64,000 nt of DNA from DUPU01 sp050952465 (GCA_050952465.1 JBMNKZ010000002.1:248001-312000); one strand, 5' to 3'; shown: positions 7,714 through 17,747, counted from the first letter of the stretch. Numbers and translations: made by a program. Notes: generated from the letters alone by a model not told the origin.

Positions 7714-8994
7714 TTATTTTTTGAACACTATATGTTCCAAAATCAAAACGGCAATAGATCCCATGACAAAACCATTTGCTAAAATCGGCCTCAAGGAAAC
7801 CGGGAATAAAACACTTACCTCCTGAGGAAGAAAAGAAATGATGATACCTAACATTAAGGGTAAGCCCATCACCAATCCACCTTCGAATGTAATCCCCTCG
7901 TCTGTATTAACAGCAACCATCAAACCAGCGGCAATTTGAGTTGACATAAGATATAGAAGTATGCTCCCTATTACCACGCCGGGAATGGTTCCCATAAAAG
8001 CGATGACAGAAGGAAAAAAAGAGAGGATTAATAAGCCAACAGCAGTAGGAATCAAGGTAAAACGGGAGGCACAACCGGTAGAAGCGATGACTCCGGGACT
8101 TAAAGAAAAATTCACCATGCCAATCACACCAGACAACCCGGATAAAACATTAGTCAACCCGGTAAGAGCAATCCCCCGAGAAAGTCGTTCACCCCCTCGC
8201 TCACAATGCAGCATTTCCCCTACAGATTGAATAGACCCCATATCATTAATGGATAACGCCAAAAAGCAAAAAAGAAATGCTGTCAACACCCCCGGATCGA
8301 AGCTAAATCTAAAATTCCAGGGAAAAAAGAATGAAATTACCTTCAAGTTGTCCTTCGGAAAATGAAACTCCAATGGAGAAATTAAGAAATAAATCAAGCT
8401 TCCCGCTATCACCAGCCAAATAATCAGGGTAGACTTCCAAATTCCGGGGAGACAGCGATCGGCAACAAAACCGCATAAAACCAAACCCAGGGCAAAGCAA
8501 ATATTTAGCAAAGGATACGGCTGCTGAGAATTAACAATAAGATCTAAAATGGTGGGGGAAAGAGTAAAAGCAATTAATAGCAAAATGGTTGCCACCACTC
8601 TGGGTGTAAATAGTTTTACCAAACGGCCAAAAAGGCCTGATATACCTAAAAGGAAAAGAATAACCCCTCCAATGAATATTGATGTATAAATGGTATGAAA
8701 ATCATAACTTTGAACTGCCACAATACCTATAAGCAATACACCAGCAGGCCCTACCACTAAAGGCAGGCGGTGTCCCCAAAGAACCTGGCAGAGAAGAGCA
8801 ACTCCCACTACAAAAGAGAGCTTTTGCAAATAATTTACCTGATTAATTAAATCATCAAATTGAAGGTCTGCAACCACTTTTCCTATGATAATCAGGACGG
8901 GAATAGTTATGGCCAGCCACTGCAAACCAAGAAGTATTAATTCCCCAAAGGGCGGCTTATTTTCTAAACCGTATTTTAAATCCAACTTCGGCAC
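7714..8994 (-). CDS. Nucleobase:cation symporter-2 (uracil/xanthine permease family)
   Basis: A 426-residue membrane protein of the NCS2 family with the usual repeated helices. Examples are LPLVVGPAGVLLIGIVAV, GLTNVLSGLSGVIGMVNFSLSPGVIASTGCASRF, and the C-terminal GITFEGGLVMGLPLMLGIIISFLP. Members import uracil, xanthine or uric acid with protons or Na+. The substrate cannot be fixed. The start is GTG 8994 after AAAGGATG. The 115-bp upstream gap shows no purine-riboswitch core. Confidence 0.82.
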   Translation of the reverse strand: MPKLDLKYGLENKPPFGELILLGLQWLAITIPVLIIIGKVVADLQFDDLINQVNYLQKLSFVVGVALLCQVLWGHRLPLVVGPAGVLLIGIVAVQSYDFHTIYTSIFIGGVILFLLGISGLFGRLVKLFTPRVVATILLLIAFTLSPTILDLIVNSQQPYPLLNICFALGLVLCGFVADRCLPGIWKSTLIIWLVIAGSLIYFLISPLEFHFPKDNLKVISFFFPWNFRFSFDPGVLTAFLFCFLALSINDMGSIQSVGEMLHCERGGERLSRGIALTGLTNVLSGLSGVIGMVNFSLSPGVIASTGCASRFTLIPTAVGLLILSFFPSVIAFMGTIPGVVIGSILLYLMSTQIAAGLMVAVNTDEGITFEGGLVMGLPLMLGIIISFLPQEVSVLFPVSLRPILANGFVMGSIAVLILEHIVFKK

Positions 8995-9109
8995 AAAATC
9001 ATCCTTTCCTACCGGTGAAACCGTTCTATTAACATCTTATTGGAACAGTTTCATTAATTATTACGTCTATAATATTATAACTATTTTATCATAGGTCAGG
9101 AGAATAATT

Positions 9110-10597
9110 ATGCTTATTGCAACCAACCTCAAAAATTTTCTGGTAAAGCCTCTTATCGTATTGATATTTTTGACATATATCTTAAGTGGTGTCCAGATAA
9201 ATGGTGCCAAAGCAGATCGAATTAAAGTTTTTATCGATGAGAAGGAAGTAATCTTTGATGTTTTGCCCCGAATTGAAAATGGGCGAGTATTAGTACCTTT
9301 TAGAGCAATCTTTGAACCTCTTGGAGGAAAAGTGAGATGGCATGCGGAACAAAAAATGGTGATAGCCCGATTCGGTCTGCTGGATCTGAGATTCCGGGTT
9401 GGAGAGACCACCGCCAGATTAGGTAATAAAAATATTAACCTGGATGTTCCGGCAAAAATAATAAATGGGCGTACTCTGATCCCTCTTCGTTTTATTAGTG
9501 AAAACCTATTTTCCGCTCATGTAGAATGGAGTAATGAGAACAAAACGGTTTACATCTCATCAGCCAAGGAAAAGGATGTCGAACCGATAACTAAGGCCTT
9601 TCAATCCGCAATTTTCGAAAAAAAGCCGGGCGAGATTATTGATATCAGCCATTTAAATGTGATTGATGTACCGGAAATAATTCCGGAAAGGATATCTCAT
9701 CCCCAATTTCCTGTCACATTGCTTTTTTCCGATTCTCCGGAATATGTAGATCAGCCCGGTGTGACATATCGGGGGAAGGCACAAGGAGATATCCGTCTCG
9801 TTTACTATCATATTCCCCGTTTGAACACCGCCAGTCGTATGGCATTAGTAGCTCATAACCCAGGAAATGAGACTGCGCTTATTACTGTTAAGCGTCATGT
9901 AAACGGTGACAAAGAACCAAACCGTAAGATGTGGCAGGACTTAGGTACTGCTGTTACTTTAGAATACCTTAATCCGAAAGCAACCCAAGGTAATTCTACC
10001 TATAGCGTTCCCGCCGGGTCTAGCGTCTTACTTAGCCCAAATGCAGATGATTACCTGCATGGTGAACTGATGTATGGGATTGCTGATCTTTATTCCGATA
10101 AAACGCTGGAATTCAGTTTTGTTCTTCTTCCGAAAAAGGATATTAAGGAGGTTTTTGCTAAAGCCAAAAATCCGGTACTTCCCGCTGACGGGCGCCACGA
10201 CCGAGGTACTTTCCCCAAAGGTGACCAACTTCTTCAAGTAACTCTAGGAAACAAATTAGTCGGATTCCTAATTGGTGACGGTTTTTCAGATCCTGCACTA
10301 TTAGGAAAAGATGAATCTACTGGGATTGATACTAATCTGTTAGGGAATTACGGGGTAAACTATCATCTAATGGCTAGCTTTGATGCTCCGGTTACAGTAC
10401 TTTTAGTACCCCTAGGAGGAGATATTTTCAGCGGAGGAATCGTCACCCCTGATGGATTGCTTTCCCTGCTAAAGGTACCAACTTTCTCTCAGGCTTTGTA
10501 TGTAGGAGATTATCAAAAAGGCGAGGAAATAGAATGGGATTTTATGCCTCCAGCCGGATCCAGTCTGCCGGTTCTAATAATTGCCGTTCCTAGATAA
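9110..10597 (+). CDS. Secreted protein with copper-amine-oxidase-type N-terminal (stalk) domain
   Basis: A 495-residue exported protein. A hydrophobic signal segment (PLIVLIFLTYILSGVQINGAKA) ends near residue 35. Two consecutive half-repeats of the stalk domain follow (IENGRVLVPFRAIFEPLGGKV, then IINGRTLIPLRFISENL). The rest (about 170-495) is a beta-rich extracellular region I do not recognise, with no catalytic motif visible. Stalk domains are common in cell-envelope proteins of Peptococcaceae. The gene is single and is followed convergently by the MFS gene only 4 bp away. Confidence 0.78.
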   Translation: MLIATNLKNFLVKPLIVLIFLTYILSGVQINGAKADRIKVFIDEKEVIFDVLPRIENGRVLVPFRAIFEPLGGKVRWHAEQKMVIARFGLLDLRFRVGETTARLGNKNINLDVPAKIINGRTLIPLRFISENLFSAHVEWSNENKTVYISSAKEKDVEPITKAFQSAIFEKKPGEIIDISHLNVIDVPEIIPERISHPQFPVTLLFSDSPEYVDQPGVTYRGKAQGDIRLVYYHIPRLNTASRMALVAHNPGNETALITVKRHVNGDKEPNRKMWQDLGTAVTLEYLNPKATQGNSTYSVPAGSSVLLSPNADDYLHGELMYGIADLYSDKTLEFSFVLLPKKDIKEVFAKAKNPVLPADGRHDRGTFPKGDQLLQVTLGNKLVGFLIGDGFSDPALLGKDESTGIDTNLLGNYGVNYHLMASFDAPVTVLLVPLGGDIFSGGIVTPDGLLSLLKVPTFSQALYVGDYQKGEEIEWDFMPPAGSSLPVLIIAVPR

Positions 10598-10601
10598 TAA
10601 C

Positions 10602-11858
10602 CTAACCGGAGGAAACAACCTTATCTTTTCTAAAAAAAGCAATCTGATAAAAGAAATATATACTATAACTAATAAATACCCCCAATCCGCAGGCAATAAA
10701 CCCCCAGTATATACCAAGTTGATTGGTAATAGCACCGGAAAAAAGGTTGCCTAGAGGGGATGTTCCCACTAAAACTAAATTGTATAAGCTTAATATTCTT
10801 CCTATGTAATGGTTGGGAGAATATATTTGCAGAGCAGTACTGGCAGTAGAGGAAAAAGACACGTAAAAAAAACCGGTTAAAGCCAGTGCTGCGTAAATTA
10901 AATAATTTTTTCTGCAAATCCCAATGAAAATAAGAAGTACACCCATAATTAATGGTGCTTTAAAAAGGAAAAGCTTACGCGGGCCGTTTTTGCTACTGGC
11001 TGCCACCGTAAAAGCACCTAGAAAGGTGCCTATTCCTACCATTGACATTAATAAACCAAAACCAATTTCCTTTTGATTGACTATCTCATTGGCTAAGACC
11101 GGCAGTAATACACTGTAGTTAATAGCAAAGGTACCGGTGACAGTTAATACAAAGAGAATATCTCGAATCCGACTATTCCTTAAGGCATAAATCACACCAT
11201 CTTTTACATCAGTAATAACCGTATGGGGTGCTATGGGTTTCTTCTCCACAGCTTTGGTTTTTATAAAGAAAAGGCTGGCTACCACAATAAGAAATGTCAT
11301 TCCATTAATGAGATAACAAATGCCAATCCCCAATCCTGCCATAATAAAACCTGCTAGGGCTGGACCTATGATCCGAGCAAAGTTAAAAGCGGTGGAATAA
11401 AGTGCTACTGCATTCAATAAATACTCTTTATCCACAAGCTCACTGATGAAAACATGCCTTAGAGGTAAACTTATAACATTAACAGTTCCTATAAAAAAAG
11501 CTATGATGAGAATATGCCAGTAACGAATTTGATTAGTATAAATCAACAAAAACATAATTAAAGGAAGAAATGCCGCCAGAGTTTGGTTAAACATAAAAAG
11601 CAGTTTTTTTGGAAAACGGTCGATTAGCACCCCGGCAAAAACTGAAAATAATAACAATGGTAAAAATTGAACAGCGCTTACTATACCCAATAGAAGCGGT
11701 GAATCTGTCATACTGTATGCTAGCCAAGGCTGGGCTACATTTTGCATCCATATGCCCATAGATGAAACAAACATGGCTAACCAATAAAGTCTAAAATTAG
11801 GATTTTTTAATGTAGCAAAAGGGTTATTAAATTGTTGAAAAAAAGCCTGTATTGGCAC
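10602..11858 (-). CDS. MFS transporter (EntS/multidrug-like)
   Basis: About 418 residues with 12 predicted membrane segments. Family marks include NFRLYWLAMFVSSMGIWMQNVAQPWLAY at the N-terminus, RFPKKLLFMFNQTLAA (motif A region) and GPALAGFIMAGLGIGICYLING. It belongs to the EntS/MefA-like group of exporters. An ATG further upstream (11942) would overlap the preceding gene; GTG 11858 with AAGGAAG before it is preferred. It is the last gene of the ABC transporter/lyase operon, so it may export a product, but it could be independent. Confidence 0.78.
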   Translation of the reverse strand: MPIQAFFQQFNNPFATLKNPNFRLYWLAMFVSSMGIWMQNVAQPWLAYSMTDSPLLLGIVSAVQFLPLLLFSVFAGVLIDRFPKKLLFMFNQTLAAFLPLIMFLLIYTNQIRYWHILIIAFFIGTVNVISLPLRHVFISELVDKEYLLNAVALYSTAFNFARIIGPALAGFIMAGLGIGICYLINGMTFLIVVASLFFIKTKAVEKKPIAPHTVITDVKDGVIYALRNSRIRDILFVLTVTGTFAINYSVLLPVLANEIVNQKEIGFGLLMSMVGIGTFLGAFTVAASSKNGPRKLFLFKAPLIMGVLLIFIGICRKNYLIYAALALTGFFYVSFSSTASTALQIYSPNHYIGRILSLYNLVLVGTSPLGNLFSGAITNQLGIYWGFIACGLGVFISYSIYFFYQIAFFRKDKVVSSG

Positions 11859-11898
11859 TCTTATACGCTTCCTTAAATTAATAATTAATAAATTTTTT

Positions 11899-12735
11899 CT
11901 AAAACTCAGGCATAGCAGCAAACTTGTACATACAACCAACATGCCTTTTACAATTATTACATCCGCCGTAACATGTAGTCAAACTGCCTTGATCCCCACT
12001 TACAGAGGCACCTTTAATTGCTTGAATCTGCTTCCAGCTTTCCATAATAGCTTCTTCTTCCCCATATAGAACAAAGGTTCTGCTACCTTCACCGCTACCA
12101 ATACCGCTTCCTGCTATCACTACTGCTTCCACTCCGAAGAGAATCTCAAAAGCTTTGATTTCCGTTATAATTGGTCCATAAAGATTATACAAACCGATCG
12201 CAGCCCCCATGGCCAGGTCTATACTAGTCCTGCCACTGTGAGCCAAAGCTGAGCCTAGGTCAGGAATTAGTTTATTCAAGCCACATACAATCAGCATCGG
12301 GACACCTTGCATATAGGCACTATGTAGTGCAAAACCCCGGCTGCCTCCCCCCAGCGCAGCAAAAGCTAAGGCTGCCCGGCCCTGGGTATCTATGGCATTT
12401 GCGCCAATGATTATCAGATCCTGATTATTAAGGGATTCCACTACTTCCTGTATGTTTTTATCAATATTAATTGCCTGCCCTTTCTGAATAAGCAAATTAT
12501 GTGGAGTCGGCATAATATTTAAAGCAGTACGAGTACCACTGGCATCGATACGTCCGGAAATACGTAACGGCCCATAACCAAGTTCTTCTGATAAAGCCGA
12601 TACGGTAGTTCCTCCCGCCAGCAAAACACGAGCATTGGTCAGACACGCCCGCACCTGGGGAAGCTTAGCAACAGCTTTAGCAATCAGCACTTTACCCTCG
12701 CTGCCGGTCAATGTTAATTGAACTTTTTTGGCCAT
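11899..12735 (-). CDS. Unknown protein with possible DeoR-C/CoA-transferase-like fold and C-terminal Cys cluster
   Basis: About 278 residues; I do not recognise the family. The N-terminal half has alternating strands and Gly loops (VLLAGGTTVSALSEELGYG, then NIMPTPHNLLIQKGQ, then LIIIGANAIDTQGRAALAFAALGGG) that recall the DeoR-C/ribose-5-phosphate isomerase/CoA-transferase fold. The C-terminus carries C255-x3-C259-x2-C262-x5-C268, a possible metal or Fe-S site. It starts 19 bp after dppC. An in-frame ATG at 12747 is an alternative start. The context suggests it acts on the compound imported by the operon; the chemistry is unknown. Confidence 0.7.
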   Translation of the reverse strand: MAKKVQLTLTGSEGKVLIAKAVAKLPQVRACLTNARVLLAGGTTVSALSEELGYGPLRISGRIDASGTRTALNIMPTPHNLLIQKGQAINIDKNIQEVVESLNNQDLIIIGANAIDTQGRAALAFAALGGGSRGFALHSAYMQGVPMLIVCGLNKLIPDLGSALAHSGRTSIDLAMGAAIGLYNLYGPIITEIKAFEILFGVEAVVIAGSGIGSGEGSRTFVLYGEEEAIMESWKQIQAIKGASVSGDQGSLTTCYGGCNNCKRHVGCMYKFAAMPEF

Positions 12736-12754
12736 CTTCAACCACATCCTATTA

Positions 12755-13585
12755 TTATAATAATGTTCTGGTACGGGGGTCTAAATAGTCACGTAAAGCA
12801 TCACCGATTAAATTCACGGCAATAACCGTAAAGGTAATTGCTAATCCGGGAATTATCGCTAAATAAGATGCGGACCAAATATAAGCTCGAGCTGAATTAA
12901 GCATCGCTCCCCACTCAGGTGTAGGCGGTTGAGCTCCCAAGCCTAGAAAACTTAAAGTTGCCGCTAAAAGAATAGAGGAGCCTATCCGTAAAGTTGCCTG
13001 AATGATAATTGGACCCATAGAATTCGGCAGTAAATGAAGAAATATAATACGTAAATCCCCCGCACCGGATGAACGTACCGCTTCCACAAAGCAGGAATCC
13101 CTTAAAGACATAAATTGGGCACGTACCAATCGGGCAAAAATTGGCGTCGAGCTTATGCCTACAGCAAACATGGGCGTATATATGCCTGGTTCCATCACCA
13201 TGACAATGGCCATCGCCAACAATACACTGGGAAAAGCCAGGAGAATATCACAAATGGTCATAATAATCTTGTCAAAAATTCCTCCGTAATAACCGGAAAC
13301 TGATCCTAAAAGCAGCCCCCCAATTAAACCCAAAATAACGGCGACAAAACCGGCGGAGAGAGAATATCTGGCTCCTAAAACTATGCGACTTAAAACATCC
13401 CGCCCGAATTCATCGGTACCCAGCAAATGTTCAGAGGAAGGAGGATTCAGCTTTATCGCAGTATTCTGTTCGTAGGGTGATTGGGTAAAAAAAGGGCCAA
13501 AAATAGCAATAAGTATAATCAAGGATAAGATGATCATCCCTACTACCGCTGAAGGGTTTCTGAGCATTTTTTGTATTATCGTCAT
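12755..13585 (-). CDS. Dipeptide/oligopeptide-type ABC transporter permease DppC
   Basis: A 276-residue inner-membrane permease. It has the N-terminal OppC/DppC start (MTIIQKMLRNPSAVVGMIIL), the GTDEFGRDVLSRIVLGARYSL motif and the EAA loop EAVRSSGAGDLRIIFLHLLPNSMGPI that docks to the ATPase. The PPTPEWGAML segment is typical of the family. It pairs with DppB encoded 21 bp upstream. The context with a C-N lyase and MmgE/PrpD suggests a cargo other than plain peptides. Confidence 0.92.
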   Translation of the reverse strand: MTIIQKMLRNPSAVVGMIILSLIILIAIFGPFFTQSPYEQNTAIKLNPPSSEHLLGTDEFGRDVLSRIVLGARYSLSAGFVAVILGLIGGLLLGSVSGYYGGIFDKIIMTICDILLAFPSVLLAMAIVMVMEPGIYTPMFAVGISSTPIFARLVRAQFMSLRDSCFVEAVRSSGAGDLRIIFLHLLPNSMGPIIIQATLRIGSSILLAATLSFLGLGAQPPTPEWGAMLNSARAYIWSASYLAIIPGLAITFTVIAVNLIGDALRDYLDPRTRTLL

Positions 13586-13606
13586 AACTCTATCCTCCCA
13601 GCATTT

Positions 13607-14524
13607 TTAATACCGAATCCGCGGGTCCAGAACCCCGTACAATATATCAGTTATTAAATTCACAACGGCGAAAGTAAAGGCCAAGATCAAAATACCTCCC
13701 TGGACTATTTGTAAATCCCTGGTAGTTAATGCATCTACAATCATACGGCCTACTCCCGGCCATGAAAAAATTGTTTCTGTTACAACTTGCCCGCCTAAAA
13801 GCATACCAAACTGTAATCCTATAATGGTAATAATAGGAATGGCAGCATTCCGTAAAGCATGAATCCCAATCACCCGGCTATGCCGCAATCCTTTCCCCCG
13901 GGCAGTGCGAATAAAATCCTGCCCCAATATCTCCAGCATACTGGTCCTGGTTAAACGAGCAATATTTGCTGCTATCCCTAAACCTAAAGTAAGACTTGGC
14001 AAAACAAAACTCATTAAATCCGTACAGCCATAAAAAGGAAACCAATTCAGTTTTACGGAAAATTGAATTATTAATAATAATGCCAACCAAAAAGATGGCA
14101 TAGAAACACCGATGAAAGCAAAAATCATAGCCAGGGTATCACCTATAGTACCCCGCTTCACAGCGGCAAAAATACCCAAGGGAACCCCCAGTATAACGGC
14201 CACCAACAAGCTGGTTAAAGATAATTGCATAGTTGCCGGCCAAGCTTGAGCCACAATGCTCCAAACCGGCTTATTTGTACGATAAGAATGCCCTAAATTA
14301 CCATGAATAAGATTATTCATATAGAGTAAATATTGTTCTGTCAAAGGTGCATCTAGCTTCATAGCTTTACGAAGGTTTTCCACGTCTTCCAGGGTAGCCT
14401 GGGGACCCGCCAAAGCTTCGGCGGTATCCCCAGGTATTGCGTGTAATAGCAGGAAGGAGCAGGTCGCAGCCCCAACTAATACTAATATGGTAAAGGCAAG
14501 TTTTTGGAAAATGTACTTAAGCAA
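13607..14524 (-). CDS. Dipeptide/oligopeptide-type ABC transporter permease DppB
   Basis: A 305-residue permease with DppB marks: N-terminal LHAIPGDTAEALAGPQAT, the extracytoplasmic NLIHGNLGHSYRTNKPVW loop, and the EAA-loop sequence FIRTARGKGLRHSRVIGIHALRNAAIPI. The C-terminal ETIFSWPGVGRMIVDALTTRD is diagnostic. The start is TTG 14524 after GGAGGGAT. It lies between dppA and dppC in the same operon. Confidence 0.92.
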   Translation of the reverse strand: MLKYIFQKLAFTILVLVGAATCSFLLLHAIPGDTAEALAGPQATLEDVENLRKAMKLDAPLTEQYLLYMNNLIHGNLGHSYRTNKPVWSIVAQAWPATMQLSLTSLLVAVILGVPLGIFAAVKRGTIGDTLAMIFAFIGVSMPSFWLALLLIIQFSVKLNWFPFYGCTDLMSFVLPSLTLGLGIAANIARLTRTSMLEILGQDFIRTARGKGLRHSRVIGIHALRNAAIPIITIIGLQFGMLLGGQVVTETIFSWPGVGRMIVDALTTRDLQIVQGGILILAFTFAVVNLITDILYGVLDPRIRY

Positions 14525-14569
14525 TTTTATCCCTCCTGCTTTTACAAAAATACCCTTTTTTCATAACAA

Positions 14570-16132
14570 TTAATTCTTAACTACGTCTTCCAGCAGAATA
14601 TGTTCAGTGGGTAATACCTCTATCCCTGAAACATTACTTCTATAAGCCAATGCCTGCTTAGGATAATATAAGAAGGTCCATGCGGCTTCATCAGTAATAA
14701 TTTGCTGCGCTTCCTTATACAGTTCGGCACGCTTATCCGAGTCAACTTCTACCTTAGCGTCCTCTAAGAGCTTGTCAACGGTAGCATTGTTATAATGAGC
14801 TCTGTTGGAAGCAGGCGGCCATTGGCTGGAATGGAATACCGGATAAAGACCCTGATCAGCATCACCGGTAGAGGGGCTCCAGCCTAACAGAACCATATCA
14901 AATTCACCTTTTTTAACTTCAGACATCAAAGCTTGGAATTCCCATTGCCTGATTTTTACGTTAATTCCCGCTTCAGCCCATTGAGCCTGAAGATTTTCAG
15001 AAACTTGGGTATCCATTAGATATCTCCCCACAGGGGTCCATAACTCCAGATCCAAACCATCGGCATACCCGGCTTCGGCCAGCAATTGTTTGGCCTTCTC
15101 AACATCATGAGAATAGGTACCAATTGAAGCATATCCCCAGGTATAAGGGGAAATCGGGGCATCGGCAACAGTAGCTAAACCTCCTAAAATATCATTAACT
15201 ATAATGGATTTATCAACAGCATAATTCAACGCTTGCCTTACTCTGGTATCCTTTAATGCACCCTTGTTATTATTAAGGGCCACATACATCGTCATCACCG
15301 TATCGGATTCACTAAGAGATATATCTGCATTACCTTCCAGGCGTTCAACTTCCGTGACAGGCAAGCGCATTGCAATATCAGCGGATCCCGATTCTAACAA
15401 TAAGGAACGTGTGGCGTCTTCCGGCACTACCCGGAAATAAACCTTAGCCACTTGAGGAGGATCATCAAAATACTCTTCATTTCGTTCCATAATCAATTCC
15501 TCACCGATTTTCCATTCCACAAACTTGAACGGACCTGTTCCTACCGGATGGGAAGAATACTCTTCACCATAGGTTTCCAGAGCGGTAGGACTGATAATAG
15601 CCGCCACCGGATGAGCTAATTGTTGGAGTAAAGAGCCGCAAGGCGTTTTAGTAGTTATGTTAACGGTATTCTCATCTACAACTTCAACTTTATCGATGAT
15701 CTCCATTACCGAACGTCGGGGAGAACCGGTATCCGGGTTAAGTACCCTTTCAAAGGAGACCTTAACAGCTTCTGCATTAAAAGGGGTACCGTCATGGAAT
15801 TTCACCCCCTGACGCAACTTAAAGGTCCAGGTTAAATTATCTTCCGAAACATCCCAACTTTCAGCAAGATCCGGTACAAGCTTCATCTCGCTGTTGAATC
15901 TTACCAAGTTATTATACATGTTCTTGTTAAAAATCTCGGTGGCAGAATCTGTACAAAAATGCGGGTCAAAAGTAGAGGCGTCACTACCGGTAAGAACAAT
16001 TAGTTCTTGGGCAACTTGTGATTCGTCACCTCCGGAAGATTCCTCAGCAGGTTTGGTGTTGCCGCCACAAGCTGTAGCAAAAATAGCCATGACCATGATT
16101 ACCAACCAAATTAGCAGTTTCTTACTTTTCAA
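14570..16132 (-). CDS. Solute-binding lipoprotein of dipeptide-type ABC transporter (SBP family 5)
   Basis: A 520-residue extracellular binding protein. The N-terminus is a lipoprotein signal with lipobox ATAC (cleavage before Cys22), followed by a Ser/Glu-rich linker. The mature part carries the family-5 core motifs LTWTFKLRQGVKFHDGTPFNAE and HPVGTGPFKFVEWKIGE, and the C-terminal DEAAWTFLYYPKQALAYRSNV. It delivers substrate to DppBC. Family members bind peptides, nickel chelates, opines or other amino-acid conjugates, so the cargo must be read from context. The start is TTG 16132 after AAGGAGGG. Confidence 0.92.
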   Translation of the reverse strand: MKSKKLLIWLVIMVMAIFATACGGNTKPAEESSGGDESQVAQELIVLTGSDASTFDPHFCTDSATEIFNKNMYNNLVRFNSEMKLVPDLAESWDVSEDNLTWTFKLRQGVKFHDGTPFNAEAVKVSFERVLNPDTGSPRRSVMEIIDKVEVVDENTVNITTKTPCGSLLQQLAHPVAAIISPTALETYGEEYSSHPVGTGPFKFVEWKIGEELIMERNEEYFDDPPQVAKVYFRVVPEDATRSLLLESGSADIAMRLPVTEVERLEGNADISLSESDTVMTMYVALNNNKGALKDTRVRQALNYAVDKSIIVNDILGGLATVADAPISPYTWGYASIGTYSHDVEKAKQLLAEAGYADGLDLELWTPVGRYLMDTQVSENLQAQWAEAGINVKIRQWEFQALMSEVKKGEFDMVLLGWSPSTGDADQGLYPVFHSSQWPPASNRAHYNNATVDKLLEDAKVEVDSDKRAELYKEAQQIITDEAAWTFLYYPKQALAYRSNVSGIEVLPTEHILLEDVVKN

Positions 16133-16247
16133 ATTTTAACCCTCCTTAGCTTATTTGTTTTTATTTTTCTTTCCATAGCTTTTGCTATAGAAAACTAAAA
16201 TCTTTTCTTTTGGGGATACTGAAACTCATAATAAGGTTAGATACTTA

Positions 16248-17747
16248 TTAACAATTAATAATAGTTTGAGCTTTTCGATGTAATTCTTCATTAGCTGCCT
16301 GCCATTTAGAACGTATCTCAGTTAACGTTATGGCTAAGTCTTTTGCCTTTTGTTCTTGTTCAGACAGCATTCTGGCAATTTCTTTTTGAGAAGTGGCACC
16401 AACACAGTTTCTTCTTTCCACACCGACTCGAAAATCCTTGGCCTGCTCTACCTGTTCAGGACTGATCGGCAATGACGCTCCAGTTACTTTTATGCTCCAG
16501 GTATTAAGCAATTCGTAGTTTAAACAATCTTGCCCTTTTCCTTGTTCATAGAGTTCCGCAATGGCCCCACCCACAATTTTATGAGCAGCTCTGAATGGTA
16601 AATTTCCCTCTATAACCAAACTGTCAGCAAGCTCTGTGGCATTACTAAAACCTTTATATAAAGAGTTCTCCATGTCTTCCCTTTTAAAGATCAAACCGGA
16701 AGTATACGCCTCACTTATCCGACACATACCATTAGCAATTCTAATACACTCTAATACATCCTCCCAGGCGACTGTAACATCGCGGCTGGCCTCAAATTCA
16801 ACTGAAGAGGCAGCGCAAATCCCGGCATAACGTCCAGCAACCAATCTTGCATGAGCACGCACTGTAGCACAAATAACCGGATTACGCTTTTGTGGCATAA
16901 TTGAGCTAGAATCGATTAAATCATTAGGCAAATCAGCAAATCCTATCTCCGTAGCGCACCATTGAATAATATCACCGGCTAAACGAGCCAAAGTATTTAG
17001 ATTTAACACTGCAGTATTAGCCGACTCCAGCATATAATCAGCACTAGCTACGGCATCCTGAGTATGATCCCATACTCCTTGAAACCCTAATAACCTTGAA
17101 GTAAGTTCCCTATTTATCCCATATCCTGTTCCAGCCAAGGCAGCAGCACCCAATGGCCCGTAATTAAAACGGGATACGCAATCTATAACCCTATCCACAT
17201 CCCGGAGTAGCGCAGCAGCTATCCCCAATAAATAATGGCCCAATGTCACCGGTTGAGCTTGCTGTCGATAGGTGTATCCGGGAAATAAATAATCAGCGGT
17301 TTCCTCCGACCGATGATGTAAAACATTAACCAATGCCAAAATTGAATCTGCCATTTGGAAGAGTTTTTCCCGAAGCTCGATCCGCCACATGGCAGCTTCC
17401 ACATCATTGCGGCTACGTGCTACCGGCAAATAGCTACTTACCTCGACCCCAAGCTTTGCCGTTAGAATAGCTTCAAAATTAAGATATAAATCTTCCAATT
17501 TTGGATCCAGTTCCGGAGTTTTTCCATTTAGTTCTTCAATTGCTACCAATAATTTTTTGGCTATATTTTGAGGAATAATCTTACATTCCGCTAACATAAC
17601 CACATGTGCCTCCATTACCTGAAGCAAATAAGCAAAGGATTGGTTTGATTTTTCAAGGCGGTGGCTATAATAATGCTCAACCACAACCGGATTTATTTTC
17701 CCTTGTACTTGCTCAAAAAAGCCACCCTCCGATTCTAATGTAGACAT
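16248..17747 (-). CDS. Argininosuccinate-lyase/fumarase superfamily C-N lyase (not classical ArgH)
   Basis: A 499-residue lyase of the argininosuccinase/aspartase superfamily. It has VARSRNDVEAAMW (substrate loop) and the flexible signature loop SSSIMPQKRNPVI, which carries the catalytic Ser. The region matching GYTHLQRAQP in ArgH reads GYTYRQQAQPVTLGHYL, so the usual His is Tyr, which argues against true argininosuccinate cleavage. The superfamily removes fumarate from amino-linked succinates, including EDDS and iminodisuccinate. Being between the binding protein and an MmgE/PrpD gene, it probably splits the imported compound to fumarate plus an amino compound. The exact substrate is inference. 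Confidence 0.85.
   Translation of the reverse strand: MSTLESEGGFFEQVQGKINPVVVEHYYSHRLEKSNQSFAYLLQVMEAHVVMLAECKIIPQNIAKKLLVAIEELNGKTPELDPKLEDLYLNFEAILTAKLGVEVSSYLPVARSRNDVEAAMWRIELREKLFQMADSILALVNVLHHRSEETADYLFPGYTYRQQAQPVTLGHYLLGIAAALLRDVDRVIDCVSRFNYGPLGAAALAGTGYGINRELTSRLLGFQGVWDHTQDAVASADYMLESANTAVLNLNTLARLAGDIIQWCATEIGFADLPNDLIDSSSIMPQKRNPVICATVRAHARLVAGRYAGICAASSVEFEASRDVTVAWEDVLECIRIANGMCRISEAYTSGLIFKREDMENSLYKGFSNATELADSLVIEGNLPFRAAHKIVGGAIAELYEQGKGQDCLNYELLNTWSIKVTGASLPISPEQVEQAKDFRVGVERRNCVGATSQKEIARMLSEQEQKAKDLAITLTEIRSKWQAANEELHRKAQTIINC

Noticed and set aside
8995..9109. Purine riboswitch upstream of the NCS2 permease
   Set aside because: The conserved three-way-junction core strings are absent.
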